Source: Devosia sp. YIM 151766
GTDB lineage: Bacteria > Pseudomonadota > Alphaproteobacteria > Rhizobiales > Devosiaceae
Length of the DNA stretch: 64,000 nucleotides
Assembly (NCBI RefSeq): GCF_030285925.1
Contig: NZ_CP127251.1
Span: 2,961,001 to 3,025,000 of the forward strand
Direction: 5' to 3'
Every line of letters begins with the position of its first letter. The first letter of the stretch is position 1. Position numbers and translations under genes: made by a program. Positions 26,139 to 34,310 of the stretch are shown piece by piece. A model generated the notes under the pieces. It saw nothing but the letters and a program-made list of their open reading frames with translations, did no database searches and had not been told where the DNA came from.

Positions 26139-27731
26139 TCAGAACTCGTCCCAATCCGCGGCCAGGGCGGCATTGCCCATGGCGCGCGGCACGGGCGCGG
26201 GCGCCGGCTTCGCGGCGGGCGGAATTGCAGCCTCGCGTCCGGTGCGGAACACCTCGATAATGCCGTCCAGATCCGAGGCCTGGCTCTCGGTCTGCTCGAT
26301 GGCGGCATTGGTCTGTTCCACCAGAGCGGCATTATGCTGGGTCATCTCGTCCATCTGCCGCATCGCCACGCTGACCTCTTCGAGTGCGCGTGATTGATTG
26401 CGGTTTTCCGCGGCGATATTTTCGATCAGGCCGGCGCTTTCCTCGGCCCCCGCCAGAATGTCCAGCAGGGCCTCGGCGGCCTCGGCCACCAATTGGCTGC
26501 CGCCGCGCACTTCGCCGGCACTGGTCTCGATCAGCGCCTTGACCTCCGAGGAGGCATTGGCGGCGCTCTGCGCCAGCCTTCGCACTTCCACCGCCACCAC
26601 GGCAAAGCCCTTGCCGGCCTCGCCGGCCCGCGCCGCTTCCACCGAGGCATTGAGCGCCAACAGGTTGGTCTGGAAGGCGATGTCGTCGATCAGCCCGATA
26701 ATGTTGGAAATCTTAGACGAGGAGCTTTCGATGGCATTCATCGCCGCATTGGCCTGCTTCATCGCCTCGCCGCCATGGGTGGCGCTGGCCGCCACCGCCT
26801 GGGCCTTGTCATTGGCGGTGACCGCCCGCTTGGCATTGTCCACCACGGCGGCGGACAATTGCTCGATGGCGGCGGCGGTCTCTTCGATGGTCGCCGCCTG
26901 CCGCGTGGTGCGCTCGGCCAGGTCATTGGCCCCGGCCAGGATTTCCCCGGTGGCGGTCTTGAGCGACCCCGACGTCTGTTGCAGCCGCCCCACAATATCG
27001 GCGAGGCGCTCGACCACCGCATTGGTATCGGCCTTGATCTGGTCGAATTCGGGATCGAGCTCGGCAGTCACCCGGCTGGTGAGGTCGCCCGCCGCCACGT
27101 CGCGCAGAACCGCGCCGGTTGCCGCCACCGCCTTCTGGATCTTGGCGCGCGAAGCCTCCTCGATGGCCCGCGCATCGGCGCTGAGCTTGTCGAAATAGGC
27201 GCTGACCCCGATATCGATATCGAGCATGATCGCCTTGAGCAGCGTCGCCAGCGTTTCGCCCATGGCATCGGCGCTGGCGAGCACCGCCTCGGCGCTGCGC
27301 GGCACCTGGCGCCCGAACCGGGTCTTTTGCGGCTGCAGCGCCTCGGCCATCAATTCATGGACCACGCCCTTGACCAGGGTTTCCATGATGAGGCCATAGC
27401 CGCCGATATGCCAGCGCGGCTCCAGCCCGATCTGGGCGTGGCGCAGGCCGATCCGGCTGGAGGCGGCATAATAATCCGCATCCAGCGCCCCGTCGGCGAT
27501 CGCCTGCCAATGTTGCGCCTGCTTGCCCTGGACACGGTTCATCCCGGCCTTGCCATCGAAGAAGCGGGCAACCTCCGGCACGGCGGCGAGCAAATCGTAG
27601 AACCGGCTCAGCGCCGGCTCCAGATGGGCGTCGACGGCGGGCTTGGCAGCGGCCAGGCGAGCGAGCGCCGCTTCATCCAGACCCAGAAAGTCGAGACGGG
27701 TTTGGAACTGGTCGTGATGAGACGAAGACAT
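26139..27731 (-). CDS. Globin-coupled methyl-accepting chemotaxis protein (HemAT-like)
   Basis: This soluble chemoreceptor has 530 residues. Residues ~1-165 form a sensor globin with the HxxIGLxPxW pattern, so His98 is the likely haem-proximal ligand. There is no membrane segment. A HAMP-like linker (~190-255) and a methyl-accepting signalling domain follow, with the hairpin tip [42 protein letters not shown]. HemAT proteins sense oxygen. Start MSSSHHD (27731) is preferred over an upstream in-frame start at 27752. No che genes are nearby, so it signals in trans. Confidence 0.93.
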   Translation of the reverse strand: MSSSHHDQFQTRLDFLGLDEAALARLAAAKPAVDAHLEPALSRFYDLLAAVPEVARFFDGKAGMNRVQGKQAQHWQAIADGALDADYYAASSRIGLRHAQIGLEPRWHIGGYGLIMETLVKGVVHELMAEALQPQKTRFGRQVPRSAEAVLASADAMGETLATLLKAIMLDIDIGVSAYFDKLSADARAIEEASRAKIQKAVAATGAVLRDVAAGDLTSRVTAELDPEFDQIKADTNAVVERLADIVGRLQQTSGSLKTATGEILAGANDLAERTTRQAATIEETAAAIEQLSAAVVDNAKRAVTANDKAQAVAASATHGGEAMKQANAAMNAIESSSSKISNIIGLIDDIAFQTNLLALNASVEAARAGEAGKGFAVVAVEVRRLAQSAANASSEVKALIETSAGEVRGGSQLVAEAAEALLDILAGAEESAGLIENIAAENRNQSRALEEVSVAMRQMDEMTQHNAALVEQTNAAIEQTESQASDLDGIIEVFRTGREAAIPPAAKPAPAPVPRAMGNAALAADWDEF

Positions 27732-27848
27732 GAAGCGAGGGCCCCCAGGCATTTGGCATATGATCCGCGCCGCTTGCAGCTGCGGACCATCGCCCGAGAA
27801 CTATCCGCTTATGGTTAAGTCCGGGTATATGGCCCGGACCAGGCCCGG

Positions 27849-28055
27849 TTAATAATCCACCAGCTTCTTGTCCGGATCGTAGGCCTGGTCGCGAACAATC
27901 TTGGTAACTGCCTGGCCGCACCGCATTTTCTTGCTGACCGCGTCATAGGCATAGCTCGGCCCGCCATGCAATTGCCAGCCCAGGGCCAGCGCCTCGGTGA
28001 CCTTGTGGCAGAAGGCGCTGTCATCCTCGCCAGTGAGAAAACGATAGATTTGCAT
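27849..28055 (-). CDS. DUF1737 domain protein (68 aa)
   Basis: This small soluble protein has the DUF1737 opening YRFLTGEDDSAFCHKVTEALALGWQLHGGPSYAYD and ends with the GQAVTK segment plus a short tail. The function is unknown. Such domains occur as stand-alone proteins in many Proteobacteria. It is divergent from the carbonic anhydrase gene, with about 70 bases between them. Confidence 0.85.
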   Translation of the reverse strand: MQIYRFLTGEDDSAFCHKVTEALALGWQLHGGPSYAYDAVSKKMRCGQAVTKIVRDQAYDPDKKLVDY

Positions 28056-28128
28056 GCATGATCCCTATATGCCGGCGTGCAGAAACCGGCGATTGATTCC
28101 GTCGCCTCTTAGCGCTAATCGAACGCAT

Positions 28129-28767
28129 ATGCATAGCTTTCCTCAGCATCTGCTTGACGGCCACGCGAACTTCATGTCCGGGCGCTATACGCGCGAGCGG
28201 GATCGTTATCGCGACCTCGCCGCCTCCGGGCAGAACCCCACCACCATGATGATCGCCTGCTGCGACAGCCGCGCCGCCCCCGAGCTGATCTTCGATTGCG
28301 GCCCGGGCGAGCTGTTCGTCCTGCGCAATGTGGCCAATCTGGTGCCCCCCTATGAGCCCAGCGGCGGCCAGCACGGCACCTCGGCCGGCATCGAATTCGC
28401 GGTCAAGGCGCTCAACATTGCCGATATCGTGATCATGGGCCATGGCCGCTGCGGCGGCATCAAGGCGGCGCTCGACCCCCAGCACAAGCCGCTGGACCAG
28501 GGCGATTTCATCGGCAAATGGCTGACCATGCTGGGCGATCTGCCGGCGCAATTGGGCGGCAATGGGCTGATGACCGCCACCGAGCAACAGACGGCCATGG
28601 AGCGGATTTCCATCCGCAATTCGATCAACAATCTGCGCACCTTCCCCTATGTCAAAGCCCTGGAGGATTCGGGGCAGCTCGCCGTGCATGGCGCCTGGTT
28701 CGATATTTCCACCGGCGAATTATGGGTGATGAACGAAAGCGGCGATTTCATCCGCCCCGAACTCTGA
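28129..28767 (+). CDS. Beta-class carbonic anhydrase
   Basis: This enzyme interconverts CO2 and bicarbonate. The 212-residue protein has the zinc-site motifs CCDSR (Cys44, Asp46, Arg48) and HGRCGG (His and Cys near 104-107), with the FVLRNVANLVPPYEP loop between them. The start MHSFPQHLLDGH at 28129 matches the family N-terminus. An in-frame start at 28054 would overlap the divergent gene. It may supply bicarbonate for pyruvate carboxylase. A terminator follows 25 bases after the stop. Confidence 0.95.
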   Translation: MHSFPQHLLDGHANFMSGRYTRERDRYRDLAASGQNPTTMMIACCDSRAAPELIFDCGPGELFVLRNVANLVPPYEPSGGQHGTSAGIEFAVKALNIADIVIMGHGRCGGIKAALDPQHKPLDQGDFIGKWLTMLGDLPAQLGGNGLMTATEQQTAMERISIRNSINNLRTFPYVKALEDSGQLAVHGAWFDISTGELWVMNESGDFIRPEL

Positions 28768-28791
28768 GCTTGCTTCATTAACGCGACGATG

Positions 28792-28816
28792 CGGCCGCCA
28801 ATAGGCGGCCGTTTTC
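28792..28816 (+). terminator. Terminator of the carbonic anhydrase gene
   Basis: CGGCCGCC and GGCGGCCG form an 8-bp stem with an AATA loop followed by TTTTC. Confidence 0.8.
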
Positions 28817-29132
28817 ATTTGCGCTATGCCTCGTTGCCATTGGATTGCCCTCAAATTGCACTTGGCCTGACACAATCGTGAACACTTGACGCCACCCTTC
28901 AACGTCTCGAGTCCTCGAAATTTTTCGTTCACAACTTCGAGAGCGCCGGTTTTCCGCGCTTTCCGCGATGCCATCAAATTGCCCCGAGATCGGTCCGGCC
29001 CCGCCCCGCTCCGGGCCAGTGTGAGCCACATTGAGCGGTGATTGTCTGTCCCACGGGTCGCCGGACAGCGGCCCGTCGGGGCCGGATGAGCCGGCGCCGC
29101 CTCCTCCCAAAGTCAACATGGAGCATTATCCC
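28817..29132 (+). other. 316-bp spacer before the EF-hand genes
   Basis: No gene is supported. The right half (about 29050-29110) is very GC-rich, with GGACAGCGGCCCGTCGGGGC-type complementary runs that could fold in a leader RNA. The left half contains the promoter region. No known riboswitch consensus was recognised. Confidence 0.4.
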
Positions 29133-29378
29133 ATGCACAAGATCGTTCTCGGCACCCTCTTCGCCATCGGCCTTTCGAGCGCCGCCCTGGCCCAGGCCGC
29201 CACCGATTTCGCCTCGGTGGATACCGATGCCAATGGCGGCATTTCCTATGCCGAAGCCGTACTGGCCTGGCCCGACCTGGCTGAAGAGGCCTTTGCCGCA
29301 GCCGATATCGACGGCAATGGCGAACTTTCGGCCGAAGAATATGACGCCCTCGCGGGTGCTTCCGTCCCGGCCCAATAA
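29133..29378 (+). CDS. Secreted EF-hand protein 1 (81 aa)
   Basis: A signal peptide (MHKIVLGTLFAIGLSSAALA) is followed by a mature part of about 60 residues with two EF-hand loops: DTDANGGISYAE and DIDGNGELSAEE. Both have acidic residues at the usual calcium-ligand positions 1, 3, 5 and 12. It is a periplasmic or exported calcium-binding protein of unknown role. GGAG lies 9 bases before the ATG; an in-frame ATG at 29118 is less likely. A similar gene follows directly. Confidence 0.82.
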   Translation: MHKIVLGTLFAIGLSSAALAQAATDFASVDTDANGGISYAEAVLAWPDLAEEAFAAADIDGNGELSAEEYDALAGASVPAQ

Positions 29379-29410
29379 GGCCGTTCCTGCCCTATTTAAG
29401 GGCAGTCCTG

Positions 29411-29449
29411 CCGGCCACCCCGAACGTCCCCGGGGTGGCCGCGGCTTTT
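29411..29449 (+). terminator. Terminator between the two EF-hand genes
   Basis: CCGGCCACCCC pairs with GGGGTGGCCGCGG around ACGTCCCC and is followed by CTTTTAA. It lies 32 bases after the first EF-hand gene, so the second gene may need its own promoter or read-through. Confidence 0.65.
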
Positions 29450-29492
29450 AATGACATCAGGGGGTGTGTTCACCCCGAATTTGGAGACTTTC

Positions 29493-29747
29493 ATGCGCAG
29501 GATCGCCTTGGGCCTTGTCGCCCTGACCCTTGCTACTTCCGCCGCCCTGGCCCAGACGCCGCTCACCTTTGCCGATGTCGATCTCGACGGCAATGGCGAG
29601 CTGAGCTTCGAGGAACTGACCGCCGTATGGCCCGATCTCAGCGAGGAGGAGTTCAATCGCGCCGACGTCAATATGAGCGGCGGGCTGACCCCGGACGAAC
29701 TCGACGCCCTGCAGCCCAGCACCCTGCCGGCTCCGAGCGACGAATAG
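29493..29747 (+). CDS. Secreted EF-hand protein 2 (84 aa)
   Basis: A signal peptide (MRRIALGLVALTLATSAALA-Q) is followed by two EF-hand loops: DLDGNGELSFEE (canonical) and DVNMSGGLTPDE (position 5 is Ser, still plausible). The mature part is about 63 residues, of the same size and plan as its upstream neighbour, so the two look like a tandem duplication that diverged. The role is unknown; calcium binding is predicted. Confidence 0.82.
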   Translation: MRRIALGLVALTLATSAALAQTPLTFADVDLDGNGELSFEELTAVWPDLSEEEFNRADVNMSGGLTPDELDALQPSTLPAPSDE

Positions 29748-29760
29748 AGCGGCCGCTGCC

Positions 29761-29786
29761 GATCGAGCCGGATATCCGGCTCGATC
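29761..29786. terminator. Perfect 26-bp palindrome between convergent genes
   Basis: GATCGAGCCGGAT is followed immediately by its exact reverse complement. It lies between the second EF-hand gene and the convergent asd gene, so a bidirectional terminator is the simplest reading. No T-run longer than two follows on either side. Confidence 0.55.
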
Positions 29787-29837
29787 TGTTCCCCGCGCAA
29801 ACGGTCCGGCGGCCTGCGGCCGCCACTGGAGTTTCCG

Positions 29838-30878
29838 TCAGGCGGCCTGGCGGCCCGCAAAACCCTTTTCGATCAGCGCTTCGGCGATCTGGATGGTGTT
29901 GAGCGCCGCGCCCTTGCGCAGATTGTCCGAAACCACCCACATGGCCAGGCCGTTCTCGACCGTGACATCCTCGCGGATGCGGGACACATAGGTGTCGTCT
30001 TCGCCCACGCTTTCCACCGGCGTCGCGTAGCCGCCGGCCTCGCGCTTGTCGAGCACCGAAATACCCGGCGCTTCGCGCAGCGCCTCGCGCGCCTCATCGG
30101 CGCTGATCGGCTTTTCGAACTCGATATTGACCGCCTCGGAATGGCCGACAAAGACCGGGACGCGCACCGCGGTGCAGGTCACCTTGATCTTGGGGTCGAG
30201 CATTTTCTTGGTCTCGGCCAGCACCTTCCACTCTTCCTTGGTATAGCCGTCCTCCATGAACTCATCGATATGCGGGATGACGTTGAAGGCGATCTGCTTG
30301 GAGAATTTCTGCGGACTGGGGCTGTCATTGACGAAAATGCCCTTGGTCTGGTTCCACAGCTCGTCGGCGCCTTCCTTGCCGGCGCCGGACACCGATTGAT
30401 AGGTCGAGACCACGACGCGCTTGATGGTCGCCAGGTCATGCAGCGGCTTGAGCGCCACCACCAGCTGCGCCGTCGAGCAATTCGGATTGGCGATGATATT
30501 GGTGCGCCGGGGATCGGCCAGCCAGCGGTCGAGCACCTGTCCGTTCACTTCCGGCACGATCAGCGGCACATCGGAATGATAGCGCCAATAGGAGGAATTA
30601 TCGATGACGATGGCGCCGGCCGCGGCAATGCGCGGCGCCCATTCCTTGGACAGCGCGCCGCCCGCCGACAGGATGGCGAAATCGACGGTGGAAAAATCGA
30701 AATGCTGGAGGTCCCTGGCTTTCAGCACCTTGTCGCCGAAGGATAATTCCCTGCCGATCGAGCGGGACGACGCCAAGGCAATGACCTCGTCGGCCGGAAA
30801 CTTGCGCTCGGCCAGAATATTGAGAACCTCGCGGCCCACATTGCCCGTGGCCCCGACTACAGCGACGCGATAACCCAT
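29838..30878 (-). CDS. asd: Aspartate-semialdehyde dehydrogenase
   Basis: Asd reduces aspartyl phosphate to aspartate semialdehyde with NADPH, the branch point to Lys/diaminopimelate, Thr and Met. The 346-residue protein has the nucleotide motif VVGATGNVGREVLNIL at the N-terminus, active-site Cys in NPNCSTAQ (about residue 134), and VSTYQSVSGAG. A later VPVFVGHSEAVNIEFEKPIS segment carries the catalytic His (GHSE). A short Thr/Lys-rich open frame lies 105 bases upstream on the same strand. Confidence 0.96.
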   Translation of the reverse strand: MGYRVAVVGATGNVGREVLNILAERKFPADEVIALASSRSIGRELSFGDKVLKARDLQHFDFSTVDFAILSAGGALSKEWAPRIAAAGAIVIDNSSYWRYHSDVPLIVPEVNGQVLDRWLADPRRTNIIANPNCSTAQLVVALKPLHDLATIKRVVVSTYQSVSGAGKEGADELWNQTKGIFVNDSPSPQKFSKQIAFNVIPHIDEFMEDGYTKEEWKVLAETKKMLDPKIKVTCTAVRVPVFVGHSEAVNIEFEKPISADEAREALREAPGISVLDKREAGGYATPVESVGEDDTYVSRIREDVTVENGLAMWVVSDNLRKGAALNTIQIAEALIEKGFAGRQAA

Positions 30879-30982
30879 TTTTGGAACTCCGGTTCCTTAC
30901 CATTTCCGCCCCCGCGCATCGCCCTGGCGACGCGGCTGCTGATTGGCGCCTCTCCCCGGCGGAGACGGCCCGGGGACAAGCG

Positions 30983-31009
30983 TCAGGCGGTTTTGGTGGT
31001 TTTAGTCAT
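30983..31009 (-). CDS. Putative Thr/Lys leader peptide of asd (MTKTTKTA)
   Basis: On the minus strand an ATG with GGAG about 10 bases upstream opens an eight-codon frame: Met-Thr-Lys-Thr-Thr-Lys-Thr-Ala-stop. Four Thr and two Lys codons match end products of the pathway that Asd feeds. Just after the stop, TCCCCGG and CCGGGGA can pair across 10 bases. This is the layout of a ribosome-mediated attenuator, but no clear U-tract terminator was found. The call is tentative. Confidence 0.45.
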   Translation of the reverse strand: MTKTTKTA

Positions 31010-31266
31010 GACGGCGGCGCTCCCGGCGAACGGCCGGGCCAAGGCGAAAGCGGCGATGGAGCCAGTGCGAACCATGACGAATAAATGCTTCCTATAGCAG
31101 AGCAGGACTTCTCATACGCTCAAATAGGAAAGAGTCAATCCATGCGGCACGCCGGCGGCCGCCGGCAATTGCCGGAAATGGCTCCGCCTTACAGCGAAGA
31201 CGGGTTTCGGCTCTTGCGCTGCCGCCCGCTTTCGGGGATGAGGGGCTACGCCAGAAAGGACGAAAC
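31010..31266. other. Spacer between asd leader and BaiN-type gene
   Basis: This is a divergent promoter region. It includes a hairpin GGCCCGGCCG/CGCCGGGAGC-type run near 31025-31050 on the asd side. No supported gene was found; the open frames on either strand here are shadows. Confidence 0.4.
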
Positions 31267-32457
31267 ATGGCCGATTTCGACGTGATCATCCTGGGCGCCG
31301 GCGCCGCGGGCCTGATGGCCGGCATCGAGGCAGGCCGGCGCGGCCGCAAGGTCCTGGTGGTCGACCATGCGCGCGACCCGGGCGAAAAAATCCGCATTTC
31401 CGGCGGCGGCCGCTGCAATTTCACCAATATCAACGCCACCCACACCTTGGGCCGCGAGCGTTTCCTGAGCGCCAATCCGCGCTTCGCGCTCTCGGCGCTG
31501 TCGCGCTTCACCCCCGACATGTTTATCGAGCGGGTGAAGAAGAACGGCATCGCCTATCACGAAAAAACCCTGGGCCAGCTGTTCTGCGACGGGTCGGCCA
31601 CCCAGATCGTGGCCATGCTGATCAACGAATTGCGCCAGGCCGGCGGCGCCATCTGGACCGGCCGCAGCGTCGGCAGCATCGAACGGGCCGGCGACGGCTT
31701 CGATGTCATGATCGGCGATGGACGGATAACTTCCAGCAGCCTCGTCGTCGCCACCGGCGGCAAGTCCATCCCGAAAATGGGCGCCACCGGCCTGGCCTAT
31801 GACCTTGCCCGCCAGTTCGGCCTGGCCATTACCGAGACCCGCCCGGCGCTGGTGCCGCTGATGTTCGAACCCGGCGCGCTGGAACGATTGAAGCCCCTGG
31901 CCGGCGTCTCCACCCCGGCCGTCGTCAGCCACGGCAAGACCGCGTTCGAGGAAGCGCTGCTCTTCACCCATCGGGGGCTTTCCGGCCCGGCCATCCTGCA
32001 GATTTCCTCCTATTGGCGCGAAGGCGACGCCATCGCCGTCGACCTGCTGCCCGGCGCGGACGCCCTGGCCTTGTTCCGCGCCGCCCGGCAGCAGACGCCG
32101 CGGCTGCATCTCCAGACCGTGCTCGCCGAAAAGCTGCCCAAACGGCTGGCGCAATTGGTGGGCGACCTCATCGACCAGCCCGGCATGATCGGCGATCTCT
32201 CCGACAAGAAGCTCAGCGCCGCCGCCGGCCTCGTCAGCCGCTGGACGCTGAAGCCGGTGGGCTCGGAAGGCTATCGCACCGCCGAGGTGACGCTGGGCGG
32301 CGTCGACACCACGGGGCTCGATGCCCGGACCATGATGGCCCGAACCGTGCCGGGGCTGTATTTCGTCGGCGAAGCGGTGGACGTCACCGGCTGGCTCGGC
32401 GGCTATAATTTCCAATGGGCCTGGGCCTCGGGCTGGGTCGCGGGCCAGGCGGCCTGA
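31267..32457 (+). CDS. NAD(P)/FAD-dependent oxidoreductase, BaiN/HI0933 family (TIGR03862 type)
   Basis: This 396-residue flavoprotein has an N-terminal FAD motif DFDVIILGAGAAGLMAGIEAGRRG and EKIRISGGGRCNFTN, the hallmark of the HI0933-like family. It also has VVATGGKSIPKMGATG and a C-terminal VDVTGWLGGYNFQWAWASGW. The substrate is unknown in most members; BaiN itself acts on bile-acid intermediates in clostridia, which need not apply here. AGAAAGGA lies just before the ATG. No operon partner. Confidence 0.9.
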   Translation: MADFDVIILGAGAAGLMAGIEAGRRGRKVLVVDHARDPGEKIRISGGGRCNFTNINATHTLGRERFLSANPRFALSALSRFTPDMFIERVKKNGIAYHEKTLGQLFCDGSATQIVAMLINELRQAGGAIWTGRSVGSIERAGDGFDVMIGDGRITSSSLVVATGGKSIPKMGATGLAYDLARQFGLAITETRPALVPLMFEPGALERLKPLAGVSTPAVVSHGKTAFEEALLFTHRGLSGPAILQISSYWREGDAIAVDLLPGADALALFRAARQQTPRLHLQTVLAEKLPKRLAQLVGDLIDQPGMIGDLSDKKLSAAAGLVSRWTLKPVGSEGYRTAEVTLGGVDTTGLDARTMMARTVPGLYFVGEAVDVTGWLGGYNFQWAWASGWVAGQAA

Positions 32458-32466
32458 GGCCTTCCG

Positions 32467-33057
32467 CTAGAACTTCCAGCCCAGGCGCAGGCCGACATTG
32501 GACAGGCCGTCATTGGCGTCGCACCAGCCATTATTGGAAGTGTGCTCATAGGTCAGCGTCGCCGTGGCCTGGTCGCTGACCTGCATGCCCACGCCCCAGC
32601 GCTCGTAGAAATTGATCCGGCAGCCGAAATTCTTGCGGCCCGGCGCCGCGCCGCTCAGCGCCCCGTCATGCACGGCGACGCCCAGGCCAGCCTCGAGATA
32701 AAGCGGGGTGTCGAAGACCGGCAATTGCCAGGTAAGATTGGCATGGACCAGGCTGTCCTGCCCGCCCAGATTGAGCGTGGCGCCGATCTCGGGACGCGGC
32801 GCGCCGATCCAGCGGAAGGCATCGAGATCGGGGGAGGCGAACAGCACGTCGAAACTGACATCCTCGATCCGGTCCAGACGCCATTCCCCCACAAGGAAGG
32901 GCAGCGCCGCATGGTGAACGTCATGGGCATTGAGGCCGATGCGCAATTCGTCGACGACCCCGGCAAGAGGATGCGGATCGAGCAGATCCTGGGCGCTGGC
33001 GGGGGCGCTCGCCAGCCCCATCATACCCGCAAACAGCAAACCGGCCCACCGCATCAT
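32467..33057 (-). CDS. Acyloxyacyl hydrolase / PagL-like outer-membrane protein
   Basis: The 196-residue product has a signal peptide (cut near ASA-Q26) and alternating beta strands ending in Phe, as in an outer-membrane barrel. The C-terminal HTSNNGW segment matches the PagL HxSN active site (His and Ser of lipid A 3-O-deacylase). The position 14 residues after the His, Glu in PagL, is Ser here (HTSNNGWCDANDGLS), so catalytic competence is uncertain. The start at 33057 has AGGAG 9 bases upstream. Confidence 0.78.
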   Translation of the reverse strand: MMRWAGLLFAGMMGLASAPASAQDLLDPHPLAGVVDELRIGLNAHDVHHAALPFLVGEWRLDRIEDVSFDVLFASPDLDAFRWIGAPRPEIGATLNLGGQDSLVHANLTWQLPVFDTPLYLEAGLGVAVHDGALSGAAPGRKNFGCRINFYERWGVGMQVSDQATATLTYEHTSNNGWCDANDGLSNVGLRLGWKF

Positions 33058-33226
33058 GCGCACGCACTCCTGAAACGGCCGCATAGGGCCATTGGCGGCG
33101 GCCCGAGTCAATCGTCCCGGCGCCATAGCCGCCCCGGTTCTGTCACGAAATGCCCGGGCCGGCCTTGACGTTTACCCTCATCATCGTGATCTAACGATTG
33201 ATATTGGCTTGCCCGAAAGTGTTTTC

Positions 33227-34234
33227 ATGTCCGCTTCCTTCGCCCTGTCGCTACAGGACCTCGCCCCCATCGCCGAAGGCAGCTCCACCCCGGAGGCTAT
33301 GGCCGAAACCGTCCATCTCGCCCGGGAAGCCGACCGGCTCGGTTATGCAAGGCTCTGGTATGCCGAACATCACGGCATGCCCTCCATCGCCTCCTCGGTA
33401 CCGGAAATCCTCATCGCCAGCGCCGCCGCCGCGACCCGGGATATCCGCGTCGGCTCGGGCGGCGTCATGCTGCTCAATCATGCGCCACTGCGGATCGCCG
33501 AGGCCTATCGCACCCTCGCGGCCCTCTATCCCGGCCGCATCGATCTGGGACTGGGCCGGGCTCCCGGCGGCGACGGCTATGCTATGCGCGCCCTGCGCAG
33601 CGGCGGCGGCGAGGAATTTTCCGCCTATCTCGCCGAATTGATGGCCTTCGACGAGGACAGTTTTCCCGCCGACCATCCCTTTTCCCGTGTGCCGGTATCG
33701 CCGGGCGGCATTTCCCTGCCGCCCAAATGGCTGCTCGGCTCTTCCGGGGCCAGCGCCGAGGCGGCGGGCCAGCTCGGTTTCGGCTATGCCTTCGCCGCCC
33801 ATTTCAGCCATACGCCGGCCGCCCCGGCCTTCGCCGCCTATCGGCAGGGCTTCCAGCCATCCGCTGATTTCCCCGAGCCGCGCACCATATTGTGCCTGTC
33901 GGTCATCTGCGCCCCGACGGCGGAAGAAGCGGCTTACCTGTCGAGCTCGCAGGCGGTGAACTGGGCCCGCTTCGTCACCGGCGAACAGCGGCAGCTGACC
34001 GCGCCCGACAAGGCCCTGGCCCATAAGCTCACGCCGCAGCAGCAACAAGTCATCGATCACCAATCGAGCCTCTGGCTGGTCGGCGATCCCGAACGAATGG
34101 CCCAGACCATCTCGGAAAAAGCCCGCGAGGCCGGCGCCGACGAAGTAATGATCACCACGACCATCCATTCCTACGCGCTGCGCCGCCGCTCCTATGCCCT
34201 GCTTGCCGAGGCTCTCGGCATCGCGCCGCGCTAG
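33227..34234 (+). CDS. LLM class flavin-dependent oxidoreductase
   Basis: This is a luciferase-like monooxygenase of the MsnO8/YhbW group, 335 residues. The opening SLQDLAPIAEGSSTPEAMAETVHLAREADRLGY and the RLWYAEHHGMPSIASSVPEILIA block (AEHH conserved) are diagnostic. GSGGVMLLNHAPLRIAEAYRTLAALYPGRIDLGLGRAPG is the FMN-binding TIM-barrel core. A partner flavin reductase would be needed; none lies next to it. The substrate is unknown. Confidence 0.9.
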   Translation: MSASFALSLQDLAPIAEGSSTPEAMAETVHLAREADRLGYARLWYAEHHGMPSIASSVPEILIASAAAATRDIRVGSGGVMLLNHAPLRIAEAYRTLAALYPGRIDLGLGRAPGGDGYAMRALRSGGGEEFSAYLAELMAFDEDSFPADHPFSRVPVSPGGISLPPKWLLGSSGASAEAAGQLGFGYAFAAHFSHTPAAPAFAAYRQGFQPSADFPEPRTILCLSVICAPTAEEAAYLSSSQAVNWARFVTGEQRQLTAPDKALAHKLTPQQQQVIDHQSSLWLVGDPERMAQTISEKAREAGADEVMITTTIHSYALRRRSYALLAEALGIAPR

Positions 34235-34310
34235 CGGGGCGGGGGCGCATTAACGTCTCGTTGGGCTCCCCCGGACTAGCATGGCGCGATCCCGGGGGGA
34301 CAATCGGTTC

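Noticed and set aside
28817..29132. A riboswitch before the EF-hand genes
   Set aside because: The stretch is GC-rich and could fold, but no consensus core of a known class was found.
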